This document shows positions 20,721-32,575 of a stretch of DNA of 64,000 bases, in pieces. Origin of the DNA: Nageia nagi. Taxonomy: Eukaryota > Pinophyta. The DNA lies in contig JBITNC010000002.1 in assembly GCA_050084985.1 (NCBI GenBank), forward strand, positions 38,440,001 to 38,504,000, written 5' to 3'. The translations under genes were made by a program, and so were the position numbers. Every line of letters begins with the position of its first letter. Position 1 is the first letter of the stretch. Below the pieces are notes generated by a model. That model did not search any database. It saw nothing but the letters and a program-made list of their open reading frames with translations, and had not been told where the DNA came from.

Positions 20721-23095
20721 GTGAGTTTTTTATGATTTCCTATTTGAAATACTTACATCTTACACCCCTAAATTTGCAATGATCCTTCACATATAATTTA
20801 ATAGGCAAGACAACTACAATGTATCCTTGCATTTGAAAATATCGATGGTGGTGTTTCCACCTACAACACCACCCACATGCACCAGCTCAATAGGTTCTAA
20901 GTTGATGTCATCAATGGTAGGACTATTAAATTTTAAATCTAAAATTGTTGACTTGGTTTTTATTGTATGCTATGTAGTGAATTTATCTAGGATTTTAATT
21001 TTGTATGTAAGGAAACACACAAACTGAGATAATAACATGCATCTTGACAATAGACTATAGCATGGTGTCCAAAGGCTATGTGATCAATACTAACCCTCAT
21101 GTGAACCTTTAGGTGAGAATTTGTGGAAAGTCAAATTTTAGACTTTAGACTTACCAACATTGATAATGAATCTTTTAAGGAAGTAAAAGAATATTTCCCC
21201 CCTTACTTGCGATATAAGGTAGGCATTCTCTTCCATAAATCATGGTGCCATGGTGGAAGGAATGAAAATGGTATTATAACATCTTGAATTGTATCTGTAA
21301 GCCTTTATTTGGTGATTCATGGCTCTCTCCTTATATCCTTATGTTGGATACTCTTATCAAGCATTACCATCTCCACTCACATGGGCAAGAATGGGAGTTA
21401 TATTTTAAAACCATTTGGGTCCTCTACCTTGAGATGAAGCAAGCAATGTTTACATGGATCAATATGTTCTAGGGTATCCCAATCTAAAAATTTGATTATG
21501 ATTATCTAAAGTATGATTGATTGACAAATGGAAGAACAAAGTAAATCTTATTTGATTTCCCTTCTCCTTGTATGTTCAAATGAACAAGTTTCACTTTATT
21601 TATATGATTGGTTAGGATTAATTCAAATCAATTAATTTCATAGAAAATTTAAAATGTTGACTATTCAACAATTTACTAGAAATTCTTAATAAGAAATAGA
21701 ACAAAATCTCCTACTCTTTGAAGATACCCTTAATATAGAGGACTATGTGCTAAGGTGTATGTATGGCTTGTTTATATTAGAAGCTGAGATGAGCTAATAG
21801 TTTCTTCTAACAAAATAATTCTTCTTTTTTGTTATGGAAAAGTACATATATATCATCTAGCCTTACCATGGATGAAATTTATAGTTTCCATTAGTGTAAA
21901 TCCAATTATGTCAATCAATGTGGGATGAAAAATAATTTTTCATTGGCAGTGAATGGTCATCAAACAATTTAGTAGGGAAACAATACAAATTTCAAAAGTA
22001 TATGCACCCAAGTGAAACATCTGGGCATCCTCTATCCCCTTTACCCGTAATGTAAACTACTAAAAGACTTTTTGCATAGGTCTACTGGGCTTGTGAAAAA
22101 ACCCATTATTCATGGCTCTAAATTCATTCTTTTTTCCCTCCAATTCTTCACTCATGGTTCACATGGAAACACATCCTAGTAGGATATCCAATTTCTATCC
22201 CCCTTATAAACTTTGAAGTCTAGTGCTTTTTACAAGTAGGGATACTATTCTTGATATAGAAATCCATAAACGTTATTATTTTCTCTCATGTTACTCCTAT
22301 TGAATTTAAATATGTTAACAAAGTATGAGTTATATATGATTTTATGTTATAAATTCAAGTGCAAACTTGAAAGGTAGCTTTAGAGGTTACCCATTTGATC
22401 TTGGAGCCTTGGGGAAATGCACCATGCATTGTCAATAGGATGCCTTTGAAAGTAAACCAATCCCCTGCTCATTCTAAATCTAGGCTAAACAACAAAGGTC
22501 AGAAGCTACACAACAAAGATCGTATTCACCATCTTGCCACCCATCTCCTTCGCCTAATCCAGCTAATTTTGTCAGGTATCCTATATTTTTTTCAATTTAT
22601 TATTTCTTTATCAATTGATATATTGTATTCAAATGACTTTATCATATTGAATTCCAAAATTAATATTAAGTCAAAACTTAAAAAAATGTGAATCTAGTTA
22701 AGAAGAGTTGAAAAATAAAGGTATAGATTAAAATTCTTTGACAAAGATCTCAAGCTTTAATCCCTTTACCCTCTGAATGTATGATACCACATAGAATCCT
22801 ATAAAACTTTCCTTCTAATTCATAAAGCTAAAAATTAAATTTTTTTATTATATTAACAAGGTGAACAACCATTTTTTTAATATATGCTTGAACCAGATTT
22901 ATGTTCTCACCAAATACCAAATAAAGACGAAATTCTCACCGAATATAGGTGAAGAAACTTGAAGCTGTTGAAGGTTCCCTTTACTTTCCCAATTTCTCTT
23001 CCCCAATTCCATCTTCACTGCAATAACCAATTATATACATAGAAGGGGTTGCAGGCAGAAGTTGAGAAGAGACTTACAGTGCACCAAATTATGTT
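20721..23095. other. Stretch without an assignable gene
   Basis: 20830-21030 may continue the transposase-type gene in broken frames (a Pro/Thr-rich segment with PPTTPPTCTS). 22395-22590 is less AT-rich and open on plus for 65 codons up to a possible GT donor at 22577, but I recognise no family. The rest is AT-rich with short frames only. Confidence 0.35.
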
Positions 23096-25516
23096 TTAAA
23101 ATGTTGAAGACATAGAAGAGCCTCTTGTAATCTCACACATGGGGGAGGGCTCCTGCTCTACTAATACAGTAATTGGTGTATTCAACTTCCTGGAATCTGA
23201 ACCTTCTTTTATCTCAGCCAATTTTAGAGCAACATTCTCAATTTTTGGCCTCAACTGTGGATTTTCATGAGCACAAATGATCCCTATCTTTCTTACCAAC
23301 TCCACCTCTCCATAAAATTGATCAGAGTTATCTGTACAGTTGCATTTCAAGCAATCATCTATCAGATCAACCAAATTGTTGTGAACAAGAGAGTAATTCT
23401 TGGCCCACTGTGGAAGCGTCACGCCATTGCTAACTAAACTTGAGCATGTTGGTCTTCTCCCATTAGTAAGTTCCAGCAACAAAATTCCATAACTGTATAC
23501 ATCCGATTTGGGTGAAGCCCAAAACTGATATGCCCTCTCTGATATATGAAAAACAATTAGATTATACAACTATTTCTTTCTGTTAAATATGTTTGTTGAT
23601 AATCAATATATAGTAGGTTACAAGATCAATTTTTTTAACATAGCTTTGGAAGCTTAGGTTTGATCTTAGGCTATCAAGATAAAAATTCTTTTTCTCAAGT
23701 TAAATTAAGCTTGTTTAATATATTTTTTTGTTTAATTTAAATTGAAATTTTTTGCAGAATTGTGGGTAGTTAAAATTCTTTATGAATGTAGACTTATATT
23801 TAAATTTCATCCTTTTTAACAAGTGGACATAATTACAAATTCTGTTTGATGATAATATGTATCAAAGAGGTTCAGCTCCTACTGAATTTGATAAAAGAGA
23901 TACCTCTTAATCATGGCAGTTTAATCTAAGAAAATTCTTCTTAAAATGGTTTCTCATTGCAGAGTTAGTGGGTAGTTAAAACTCTTTATTAATATGAAGA
24001 CCCATGTTCAAATTCTATCCCCTTTAACAAGTAGGTATAATTACAAATTTATCGCTTGATGGTATATATCAAAGATGTTAGCTCCTGCTGAATTTGATGG
24101 AAGAAATACCTTTTATTCATGACAACTTAGTCTAAAAAAACTCTTCACAAAATAATTTCTCATAAGAAATAAATTTGTAACCTCTTGATGTAGCAGCTTA
24201 ATCTAAGAAAATTTTGTATATAATAGTTTCTAATAAAAAAACAAATTCATGACTTCTCCATGACAGCTCAACTTAAAAACAAATTTCCCATAAAATAATT
24301 TCTCATGAAAAACAAATTTGTGGTCTCCATGAATGAAACCCTCGACTCCAAGAACTCTTAAGTTGAGCATTTAATGTAATCTAAAACCTCTGATATACGT
24401 TCTGGAATGGCTGAATTTGGTATAACTTATATCGGAGGTTTTGGGATCCATAAGCAAATTAGATTGCAGAAATTCAAGAAGGTAAAATTTATGTTACACA
24501 AAGATAGAGTTCCATACCTGGTGCCGAATAGCCCACTGTAAATCGAGGAGTTGAGGAGGTTTCTGTGAGCTGCTTACTGTTTACGGTCTTGGCTACACCA
24601 AAATCAGCAATATGGGGTTCCATATCTTCGTCCACAAGTATATTTCCAGGTTTCAAATTGCAGTGCATAATTGCGCTTCTGCAATAATGATGAAGATAAC
24701 TTAATCCATGCGCCACACCAACCGCTATATTTAATCCCTGCTTCCAATCCAATCTGCAATTCAGGGGACCGTGCAACAGAACGTCCAAGCTAAGATTAGC
24801 CATAAATTTAGAAACTATTATCATTTCCTCACTGTTGAAGAAATAGCCCAAAATTCTCAAAAGATTTCTGTGCGAAGTCGCCTCAAAATCTCCAATTCTG
24901 TTAAGAAACGTTTTAGAGAAGATGGGTTTTGTAATTCCATTCGTTTTATGGCAACAGTGTGGCCATTGCTGAGGATTCCCCTGTAAACTGTTCCAAACCG
25001 TCCTTTTCCTATAATGTTTTGATGGCTAAAATTGGCAGTTGCTTGAAGCAGTTCTTGGTGGGTTACAGCCAAGTAGGACTGTGATATTCTTTGAATATGA
25101 GCTTATTGGGCTTGAAAAGCAGGCACTCTGGTTTTCCTATAGCGTTGAGAGAAAAAATACAGGAGTTAAATCAGAGTAGCCATGAAGGCAACTGTTGTGA
25201 AAAGTGGTAATAGGAAATGAACAAGATAAAGAGAATAGACTCTCCATGATATCATAACGCTTGCAATTACTGTAAATAACTGAAGGGCTATTAGCACCCA
25301 CTCCAGTCTATGAATTCTATGATACAAGAAGTCCTTCATTGCAATTCCTTCCATTTTAGAAGATCCACAGCTCTGTTTCCTCAGAGTCTTCCATTTAATT
25401 GCATGTACAGTGTGACCAAATTGACTGCTTTGGCATCTTGTAGCCCTCTGGGTATTTGGGATGGTGTTTGAGGTGGAAGTTTCAGAGGAAAGGGTTTGGC
25501 AAGCAAGCTCTTTCAT
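23096..25516 (-). pseudogene. Receptor-like kinase pseudogene (LRR-RLK type kinase)
   Basis: Encodes a membrane-anchored Ser/Thr receptor kinase of the LRR-RLK kind, now dead. From ATG 25516 come a soluble N-terminus and two hydrophobic segments (residues 73-91 and 98-116). A stop follows at 25168-25166, then YRKTRVPAFQAQ and a second stop at 25106-25104. The kinase begins TNFS-like ATANFSHQ, with P-loop IGKGRFGTVYRG and lysine VAIKRM. A 1-nt deletion near 24872 shifts the frame at RRLRHRN. Next come MANLSLDVLL, HCNLKPGN (catalytic Asp is Asn, 24657-24659) and ADFGVAK. A 979-nt intron (24517-23539, GT-AG) splits the Glu of APE; exon 2 gives SPKSDVYSYGILLLEL and PQLRPK, stop at 23096. No LRR ectodomain lies upstream. 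Confidence 0.92.
23539..24517 (-). other. Intron of the receptor-like kinase pseudogene
   Basis: Donor CAG|GTATGG and acceptor TATATCAG|AG. Splicing rebuilds a GAG codon, giving the kinase APE motif, so both sites survive although the exons are broken. The intron contains a roughly 120-170 bp repeated phrase (a GTGGGTAGTTAAAAYTCTTTAT segment at 23763 and 23969). Confidence 0.85.
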
Positions 25517-25559
25517 TATCCATCTCTGACTTGTCTACTGCAATTTGCAGGTCAACCAT

Positions 25560-26331
25560 AATGCAACAGAGGATGATATAGTCATTGTGTTTAATTATTA
25601 AATTGTCCTTGTTTTTTAATGGTTTATTTTCTTTAATTATGGAACAGATTTTATAAGTTTAATTGAGTTTTATGTTTTTGTATATGGTTTATTATAAATC
25701 CAATTTTAAGTGTTTGAAGATTTTTTTTTTCTGATTTATCCAATTTGTTTGGATCAGTGTTGGTGCTCTTTTCCATAGTAAGACTTATTTACCTGCTTTT
25801 AATTTGAATTATTCTTTAAGTTGACTAAGAATATTCAAAATGGATTTTTGAAAAGGTAAATAATAAAAGCATACAAAAGGAAGACCCTTCGCCATTCTAT
25901 TAAATAAAAGAACAAATTGAGAAGAAATTCTTATTTAAAGTCTTCAATACTTAAACTTCTTCTACTTTTGAGAAGTGTTGGTCATTGGCACTATCTTTTT
26001 AGCATTACTGGGATTTAAGACTATTATCATTATACATATCATCTTAAGAATAAGATTGCAAATGTAAATCCAAAAATTATTTTTTAAAACTTTAAACTCT
26101 TAATTATATACTACAATACAATAGATTTACAACATTATCTATGATTGTTTAATTTATTTTATCATAAGATTGTTGAACTTCGAGTTTTATATATGTCGTA
26201 TTGAAAAAGTAACTTTGTTAGCAAACAAGATAAGATATGTCATAATCAATATTTTTTTTATTACTCATGAATAGATTTCGATCATACAATGATGAATCTT
26301 TTTCGATTCATTGCCTTGCAAAAGAGTTTTT
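25560..26331. other. AT-rich stretch between kinase pseudogene and gypsy composite
   Basis: No open frame of note and no recognised domain. An LRR ectodomain for the kinase was looked for here on the minus strand and not found. Confidence 0.45.
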
Positions 26332-27014
26332 TACAAAATAATATTTTGGCCTTTGTAGGCCATTTACAATGTCTGCAAGCCTTGAAAACTATCTTCTGAA
26401 ACTTGCAAGAAGTCTGGATTTCTTTTTCTTCTACTTTGTATTAATGTCACCAATCCATTCCATTGCCTTGAACCAGTAGACCTTAGACACATGCGAATAG
26501 AAAAGACATCAACATACCTTAAAATAAGCATAATGTTGAACATAAACAAGCATGTAAAAACATGAAACAATAATGCACTTAATAAATCTAAATATATTTC
26601 GATAAAGTAACTTTGCATTCAAACTAGGTCCCCTTGCTTCATTGTAGAAGGCTTTATTTATGGATCTTGGAAATAGGCAAAGTTTTCAATTTTGAAATAA
26701 AGATTTGGATAGAAAAACCTATCCAGCTTTGTTATGGCTGTGATTTGAAGTTGAGATGCACGGGATAGATGATGAGTCATCCGTTATCCCTTGCTTTCTT
26801 CCTAAGGTGCTTCAGGAGTTGCTATTTTATTTTATTTTTTCCAATTAGAGAGTCATCGATGTCTAAGTATCGGACGTTGATGTATGACCTAAGTCATCGA
26901 CAATTGAAGTCGAATGCTAGCGATTGATAGACTATAGTAAACTTTTAATATTTGTTTTAATTTTTTTGTCATCCTTTTACCTGCTGAAAGAAGGGTCATT
27001 TTTGGATGTCTACA
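26332..27014 (-). repeat. 3' LTR of the gypsy composite
   Basis: 683 bp; begins TGTAGACATCC on minus and ends about ATTTTGTA. It matches 60013-60708 over its whole length with several indels. A polypurine tract directly precedes it on the minus strand. Confidence 0.85.
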
Positions 27015-27028
27015 TTTTGCCCCTTTTT
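27015..27028 (-). other. Polypurine tract of the gypsy composite
   Basis: AAAAAGGGGCAAAA on minus, abutting TGTAGACA of the 3' LTR. Its position shows that this LTR is a 3' LTR with internal sequence to its right, not a solo LTR. Confidence 0.8.
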
Positions 27029-27123
27029 GAATTTTCTGCTAATTGTAAATGGGAGATAATTCAAAAACTTACCTTTCTTAAGGTGGATGCATTCAATTTT
27101 TTTAACTTGTGTTTTTGACTTTA

Positions 27124-28150
27124 GTTAATGTTTTGGATTAACCTATTCTTTATGAATAAGCCAAATTTGATTGATTGAATTATAATTAAATTCATTTTTT
27201 AGTCTTTTATGTTTGAAGCATTTTGAAAGTAGTGTGGTTGCATTATCAAAGCATAACTTATCAGTATCACTATACAATGTGCTATTTTTAGCGGGTACAT
27301 GATGAGCTACTATGTCATCTATGTATACCGACGTTAGTATGTGATAAAGAAGTTACTATGTGAATACAATTATTTTGATTGTTCTACTTTTCCTCCTAGT
27401 AGTTAGGTTATATGATGATTTTACACAAAAGTTCATACAATGTACTTAGTCATATTCAATCCTGTCATTCTTTTGCCTATCAAAAGAAAGATAATTTTTC
27501 TAATCTAGAATTACTCATATGTTTTAGTGTTTTTGAAACATTTAACCTTAGTCAAATTAACAAGCAAGAGACTTGTTCCATTTTGTCTTTGATACATTTT
27601 TTCAAATTTTTTAAGGTTTTTCGATTATTATTTTTATTTTATTTTATTTTACAAGGTGTGAGGTGTTTTGTTGAAGTCCCTTGACTTCTGTTGATGCCTG
27701 TTCAATGTTTAAAGTTGACTTAATCTTTGTAAATAAGTCAAATTTGATTGATTGAATCATGATCAACTCATGTTCTAATCACTTTTATGCTTTGTCATAT
27801 TTTCTAAACCATTGTGGTGTATACCAAAATGATGCTCATGTCTATCTTAATACTGTGTGCTATTTGTGGTAGGTACATGATAATGTTTAACTCGTTTATG
27901 TATGCTGAAGCTATTATGAGATAAATTACGGGTTTTGTATATACAATTGGTTTGATTTTGCTAGCTTCCATCCTATCAACTAGGGTACATGATGATCTTA
28001 TGCAGAATGTTGTGTCACGTTTATCAATGATGTTCAACTTTCAAATTTGAATTATTTATTAAATTCAATTTCTTTTAAATATGACTTAGGTTATTTTAAC
28101 AAGTGGGAGTTTTGTTCTTTTTTGATGTATTTTTATTACCTCATCAAGAT
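27124..28150. repeat. Tandem duplication, units about 575 bp apart
   Basis: The segment 27124-27610 (from GTTAATGTTTTGGATTAACC) recurs at 27699-28140. Matching landmarks include AAATTTGATTGATTGAATYA, GTGCTATTT..GGTACATGATRA and the CAAGCAAGAGACTTGTTC / AACAAGTGGGAGTTTTGTTC region. It lies between the 3' LTR and the antisense genes and does not code for anything I recognise. Confidence 0.7.
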
Positions 28151-28585
28151 AAATGACAATGTGCCCAAAAAGGAATTTTAATACTTTATAAATATATGCT
28201 TGATATATATGCATACTTTTGTATTTACCTTGCATAGAAGAAGGGCTTTTATACTTTATATTATGATATTTTATCGCTTTTGTCTTGATACAAACCTAAA
28301 CTAGAAGGAGGGCTTAAGTATTTTATTCATCTCTCTCTTTTTTAAAATTTTGTAATTTAATTTTTTAAGTATTTGTATAATTTTATGGGTCGCGAACGAT
28401 TGGGTTTAATCATCGATGTTTAATTTAAAATCATTGATGTTCCAAGTCCAATCAAAATAAAAAGATAAAATAAGTTACCATTTTCTCATTTTTCTTTTGT
28501 TGTTCTTCGGAGCTCTTGTTGACTTGTTGCATTTTCCATCGTGGGACACCTATTTTTTTTTCCCTATCACCTTCAGTGAGCCAAT

Positions 28586-30960
28586 ATGCCTTCGAGAAGG
28601 AGACCACCTATTTGGAGATAGCCAATCAAAGAGGAGGTAGGGTTTCAAAACCTTTCTTTTAATTTCTTATCAAATTTGTTATTTTTAGGGCCTAATTAAA
28701 AATGTGAATCTATAGAAGTCATTAATTTCATGTTTAGGCCCCTTTCATCCATTTAGAATTTATGTTTTGGCCAATTTTTTAGTGTTTTCATATTTTTTGG
28801 TGCCTCAATTGTGATTGTTGATTAGGGCTGAAGGGTTTTAGGGTCACTAGCATACAACCAACATATGCCTATGACTCTGTGACCTGGTCATCGGGTTGTC
28901 GACTTTTGGTAGTTACAGTTAAATTAATTTTTTATTCTAGGTTTGAGTTATGTTCAACCCTAGGGGTCATTATCTCATGATCCTCTAGGAGGGTCATGTT
29001 TTCCTTACTAATGTGGATCACATGTTTCATCAGAGTGTAGGTTTCAATGCTGGACCCTAAATGGGTTACATCCATTGAGATTGACCTTTGGTGGTAGGTT
29101 TGCTCAAGAGATGGAACTCCACAACATCTACTTTTCATCTCCTAACAGGGGAGATGACGATCAGTATGGAGGATATTTTTCACTTATATTAGCTTTCCAT
29201 CTAGGATCAAAGGATTCAACATGTTGTTGATTGAGATGATATTAAATCAACCATTGCTTACTTATATGAGAATGATCGAGTTGATATGATCATGTTTGAG
29301 ATCATCTCAGGTGGGATCAAGTATCTTCAGTATTGGCATGACGATCAGCAAGGGAGTATCAGGTTCTCATTTTTGAAGGAATTATAGCTCTATATGTTAC
29401 TTGATACAGGTAGTGGTAGGTTTTCTTGATCATTACTCCCAATAGTGGTGGATATGATGCAACATGATACTATCTTTGATTGGGCTCCCACTTTTTTGGC
29501 ATAATGTTATAAAGAGCTTTTCTTCTATTCTCAGGGTCATAAGACCTCATTGGATGTTATCGTCACTTTACTAGTATGGTCCTTTGAGCATATTATTATG
29601 GCATGCCCTTATGGACTTCCTGTTCCTAGTTTTATTGCATACACAGAGTATTCAATGGGGATTATGCAATGGAGGGAGGATTTCTTCATCCTTCCTACAA
29701 ATGAAGTTTTTCGAGATATGAGGTTCTACTGAGACATGCTAAGTTAGCTCCTTCTTGATCATGTTAGGTTTCATCCATATTTCTTATATTTGGTGTGAGA
29801 TGAGCTTGAGGTTGAGCTTGTAGATAGTAGATAGGAAAGAGTCCTCAATGTTCGATGGACTAACTTCTTAGAGTATTTTTAATTTGATTGGGTCAGATAA
29901 AAGTTTGGGCTTGTTTAGGATATTCCTCCAAAGACTACTAGATATCAGAGAGAGGGCACCCTTTTAGTAGAGGATCTTGATCCCATGGTTTATACAGAGC
30001 TTGATCTTATGAGAGATGAGATTATGGAAGAGGAGGTTGATGTAGATGCTATTAGGGTTACTGAGGTTTTTGATACCTAGTGAAGATTGAGCTAGAGGAG
30101 GCTGATGTGGGTGATCAAGGTCATTGGATGAGACATGTAGAAGATCTTGATATGGGACCTTGTGTGGAGGGAGAGCAAGACTTCAAGATGGGCCTTGTAG
30201 AAGATCTTACTAAGATTAAGATTCCAATCAAGGAGGAGGTTAGCATAGGTGAGAAAGATCTAGGGGAAGATAGACCAATCCCAAAGATATAGAGCCATGA
30301 CTCATTATTGGGAAATATTGAGGAGCTCAAGTTTTTACTTTGGTATTCACGATCATTACTTGATTAGTCTCGTCAATATAATGAGTCTTTATGTGTGCAG
30401 CTTCAGCAACTTAGGAAATTAGATGAGGATAGAATCAGATATAAGGTGGATTAAGATAGATACTAGGAGGAGAGAGATAGGATGCGATCCATGGTGTAGA
30501 TATTACAACAATAGGCAAAAGTAGAGGGTGTTACAGCTAGTTCAAAGAGTACTTTTATTAGAGATATTTATAGATAAAGGGACTACTATCATGGGGTATT
30601 TGATACATGGCTACTAGGCATTCTTTCTTTTAGGCCTAATTTGGAGTATCCACTTCCTCCTCTAGGTTACATTCCTTTGTATACTAGTACACTCACAGCT
30701 ACTACAACCAGTGAAGCACAGGGAGGTGTTAGCATAAGAGCAGGTAGAAGAAAAGATGTAGCGACTCCTAGTAGGAGTGTTATTGCTACCTCATATCATC
30801 ATATAATTGGATCTTCAAAGATTTGAGAAGCTAGACAAGAGAGGAGTGTTGGTAGTCCCTTAGTGCATAGAGGTCAAAAGGTCGATGAAACTAGTGGTCA
30901 GGGAGTTGCTGAGGGTAGTACTTATGAGGATGCCCCTAATGATCGATCACTAGTATGTTT
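28586..30960 (+). pseudogene. Plant mobile domain (PMD) gene, copy 1, antisense in gypsy element
   Basis: The plant mobile domain occurs in MAIN/MAIL-type host proteins and in transposon-borne genes; its molecular role here is unknown. A short exon starts MPSRRRPPIWR at 28586. An intron with donor GAG|GTAGGG (near 28635) and acceptor TTATTCTAG (near 28940) follows. The domain then gives LLKRWNSTTSTFHLLTGEMT near 29070-29150, the W-P-THTFHLP-GE.TITLEDV-like PMD signature. Later segments read FYSQGHKTSLDVIVTLLVW and SFEHIIMACPYGLPVPSF (29550-29640). After the domain come acidic and coiled regions, and at about 30640-30830 a Pro/Ser/Thr-rich tail. Several stops, including one after PPIWR, make it a pseudogene. 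It lies opposite in strand to gag-pol. Confidence 0.72.
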
Positions 30961-31452
30961 TTGTTATGTCATTTTGTTGTTAGTGTTTGATATGATGTTA
31001 TAGACTTATATTCGTTGATGGATGATATATTATATTCATTTTTTGATCATGGTGATCATGATTGGTATGACATGGATGCCTAGGTAATGAACACTATGAT
31101 TATTATTTTTTGGTATATACACATATGATGATTTATTTAGATACTCCTATTTATGGTAATATTTTGATGAGTTGTTATTTTGATATTATAATGTGTTATG
31201 TTGTGAATGATGATTCTAGGGTTATGTTTAATTTTAATGCTATATATCATGATGATGGATTCTTGATGTTAATTTATGTTGTGTTGTATGATAACAATAT
31301 CTAATATTTTGATGGAAGAATGATTTCCATATGATGCAATCATTTAATTTGTTATATATCATTATCATTACTTGTTATATTTTGGACAATATTTTATTTA
31401 TAGTAGTACATAATCAGATATCATCATTTTCCATTTACTTGGCTATTTATAC

Positions 31453-31932
31453 CATAGAATAAAAAATGATTTTTTGAAAATATGGCTCCATGCTAAAAAC
31501 ATAAAAATGACCAATAAACAGTCAAAATACATTGAATATAGCAAAAATTAATGGGTTTTAAATTTTGTAAATATGAAAAAAATGGATAAAAAATGCCAAA
31601 AAATGAAAAAAGGGAAAAATTTGTGATAAAAAATTACCAAATTTGAGGAAAAATAGCCAAAAAATGGAAAAAATGATGGGTATGGCCAAAAAATGGTAAG
31701 GGGTATATTCTCCTTTTATATTTTTTGGACATTTTAATGGAAAATATGGAAAAAATGAGAAAAAACCACATTTTCAACCTATAGTCAATGTTTTTTTTGC
31801 TCATTTTTGCTTGTTTAAATGACATTTTTTGCTAGTAAAAAATGGCATTTTTTGCATTTTTGAGGGAAAATACGATTTTTTTCCAAAAAAAATGGCATTT
31901 TTTGCGTTTAAACAATGTTTTTTTATTCTATG
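31453..31932. mobile_element. MITE with 8-bp target duplication (hAT-like)
   Basis: 480 bp with perfect 14-bp terminal inverted repeats: CATAGAATAAAAAA at 31453-31466 and its complement at 31919-31932. Perfect 8-bp duplications ATTTATAC flank it at 31445-31452 and 31933-31940. Subterminal motifs GCCAAAAAATG (31592, 31654, 31683) face GGCATTTTTTGC (31843, 31893). It has no coding capacity. The paralogous spacer at 35311-35320 reads TATTTTACAC uninterrupted, i.e. an empty site. Eight-bp duplications fit the hAT superfamily, though the TIR start is not the classic one. Confidence 0.9.
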
Positions 31933-32575
31933 ATTTATACACATGGGATAATGTATGTATGCAAAATGGTATGAATGGATGAATGTATAAATGTGTGGAT
32001 GTACAAATGTATGGTGCACACTCATGGGTGTATGGTATGAATGAATTGTATAACTATTTGAATGTCAAATATAGTGATCTAGTTAACCTACCAAGATTAT
32101 AATAATGATGTATACATATCATGGAATGAAATGAATGTATAACATAATAAAGGAGTATAATGAATAATATATTCATATTACTTTCATTAAATAATCTTTT
32201 ATTTTGATTTCAACTACTAAGGATGATATAAAATAAAATTATTATATACTTAAGTTTATTATGAACTCATGTGTGTGTAATGATGCTCATTTCCTTCTCT
32301 TGACATTAGCCAATTTAATGTTTCAAGAGCATGGAATATGTAAGCTGATTTGTCCTTGTGAAACATCAAAAGGTATATCATAAAGATGGGATATGTCATC
32401 TCTTTGTAAGGTGTACCTCACTTCCAGAAGTGCATCCATAGCCTCGATGAAGACTAATGCTTAGATCTTGTTACAATCTTACATTCTCTCAAGCAGTCAG
32501 AGCTCAATTTGTCCTATGCCTTCACTTACCTAGCTAATGTATTTTTCATCACTTTTGACATTATCGTTGACTAGA

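Noticed and set aside
25973-25984. AGAAG followed by TGTTGGT, matching the flank (AGAAG at 48453) and the start of the element A LTR
   Set aside because: The sequence after the first few bases does not follow the A LTR, and the DNA to its left is a kinase pseudogene rather than element B. Probably coincidence.
26332-27014. Interpretation as a solo LTR with TTTTT/TTTTG duplications
   Set aside because: The right flank is part of a convincing polypurine tract on minus, so it is better read as a 3' LTR.
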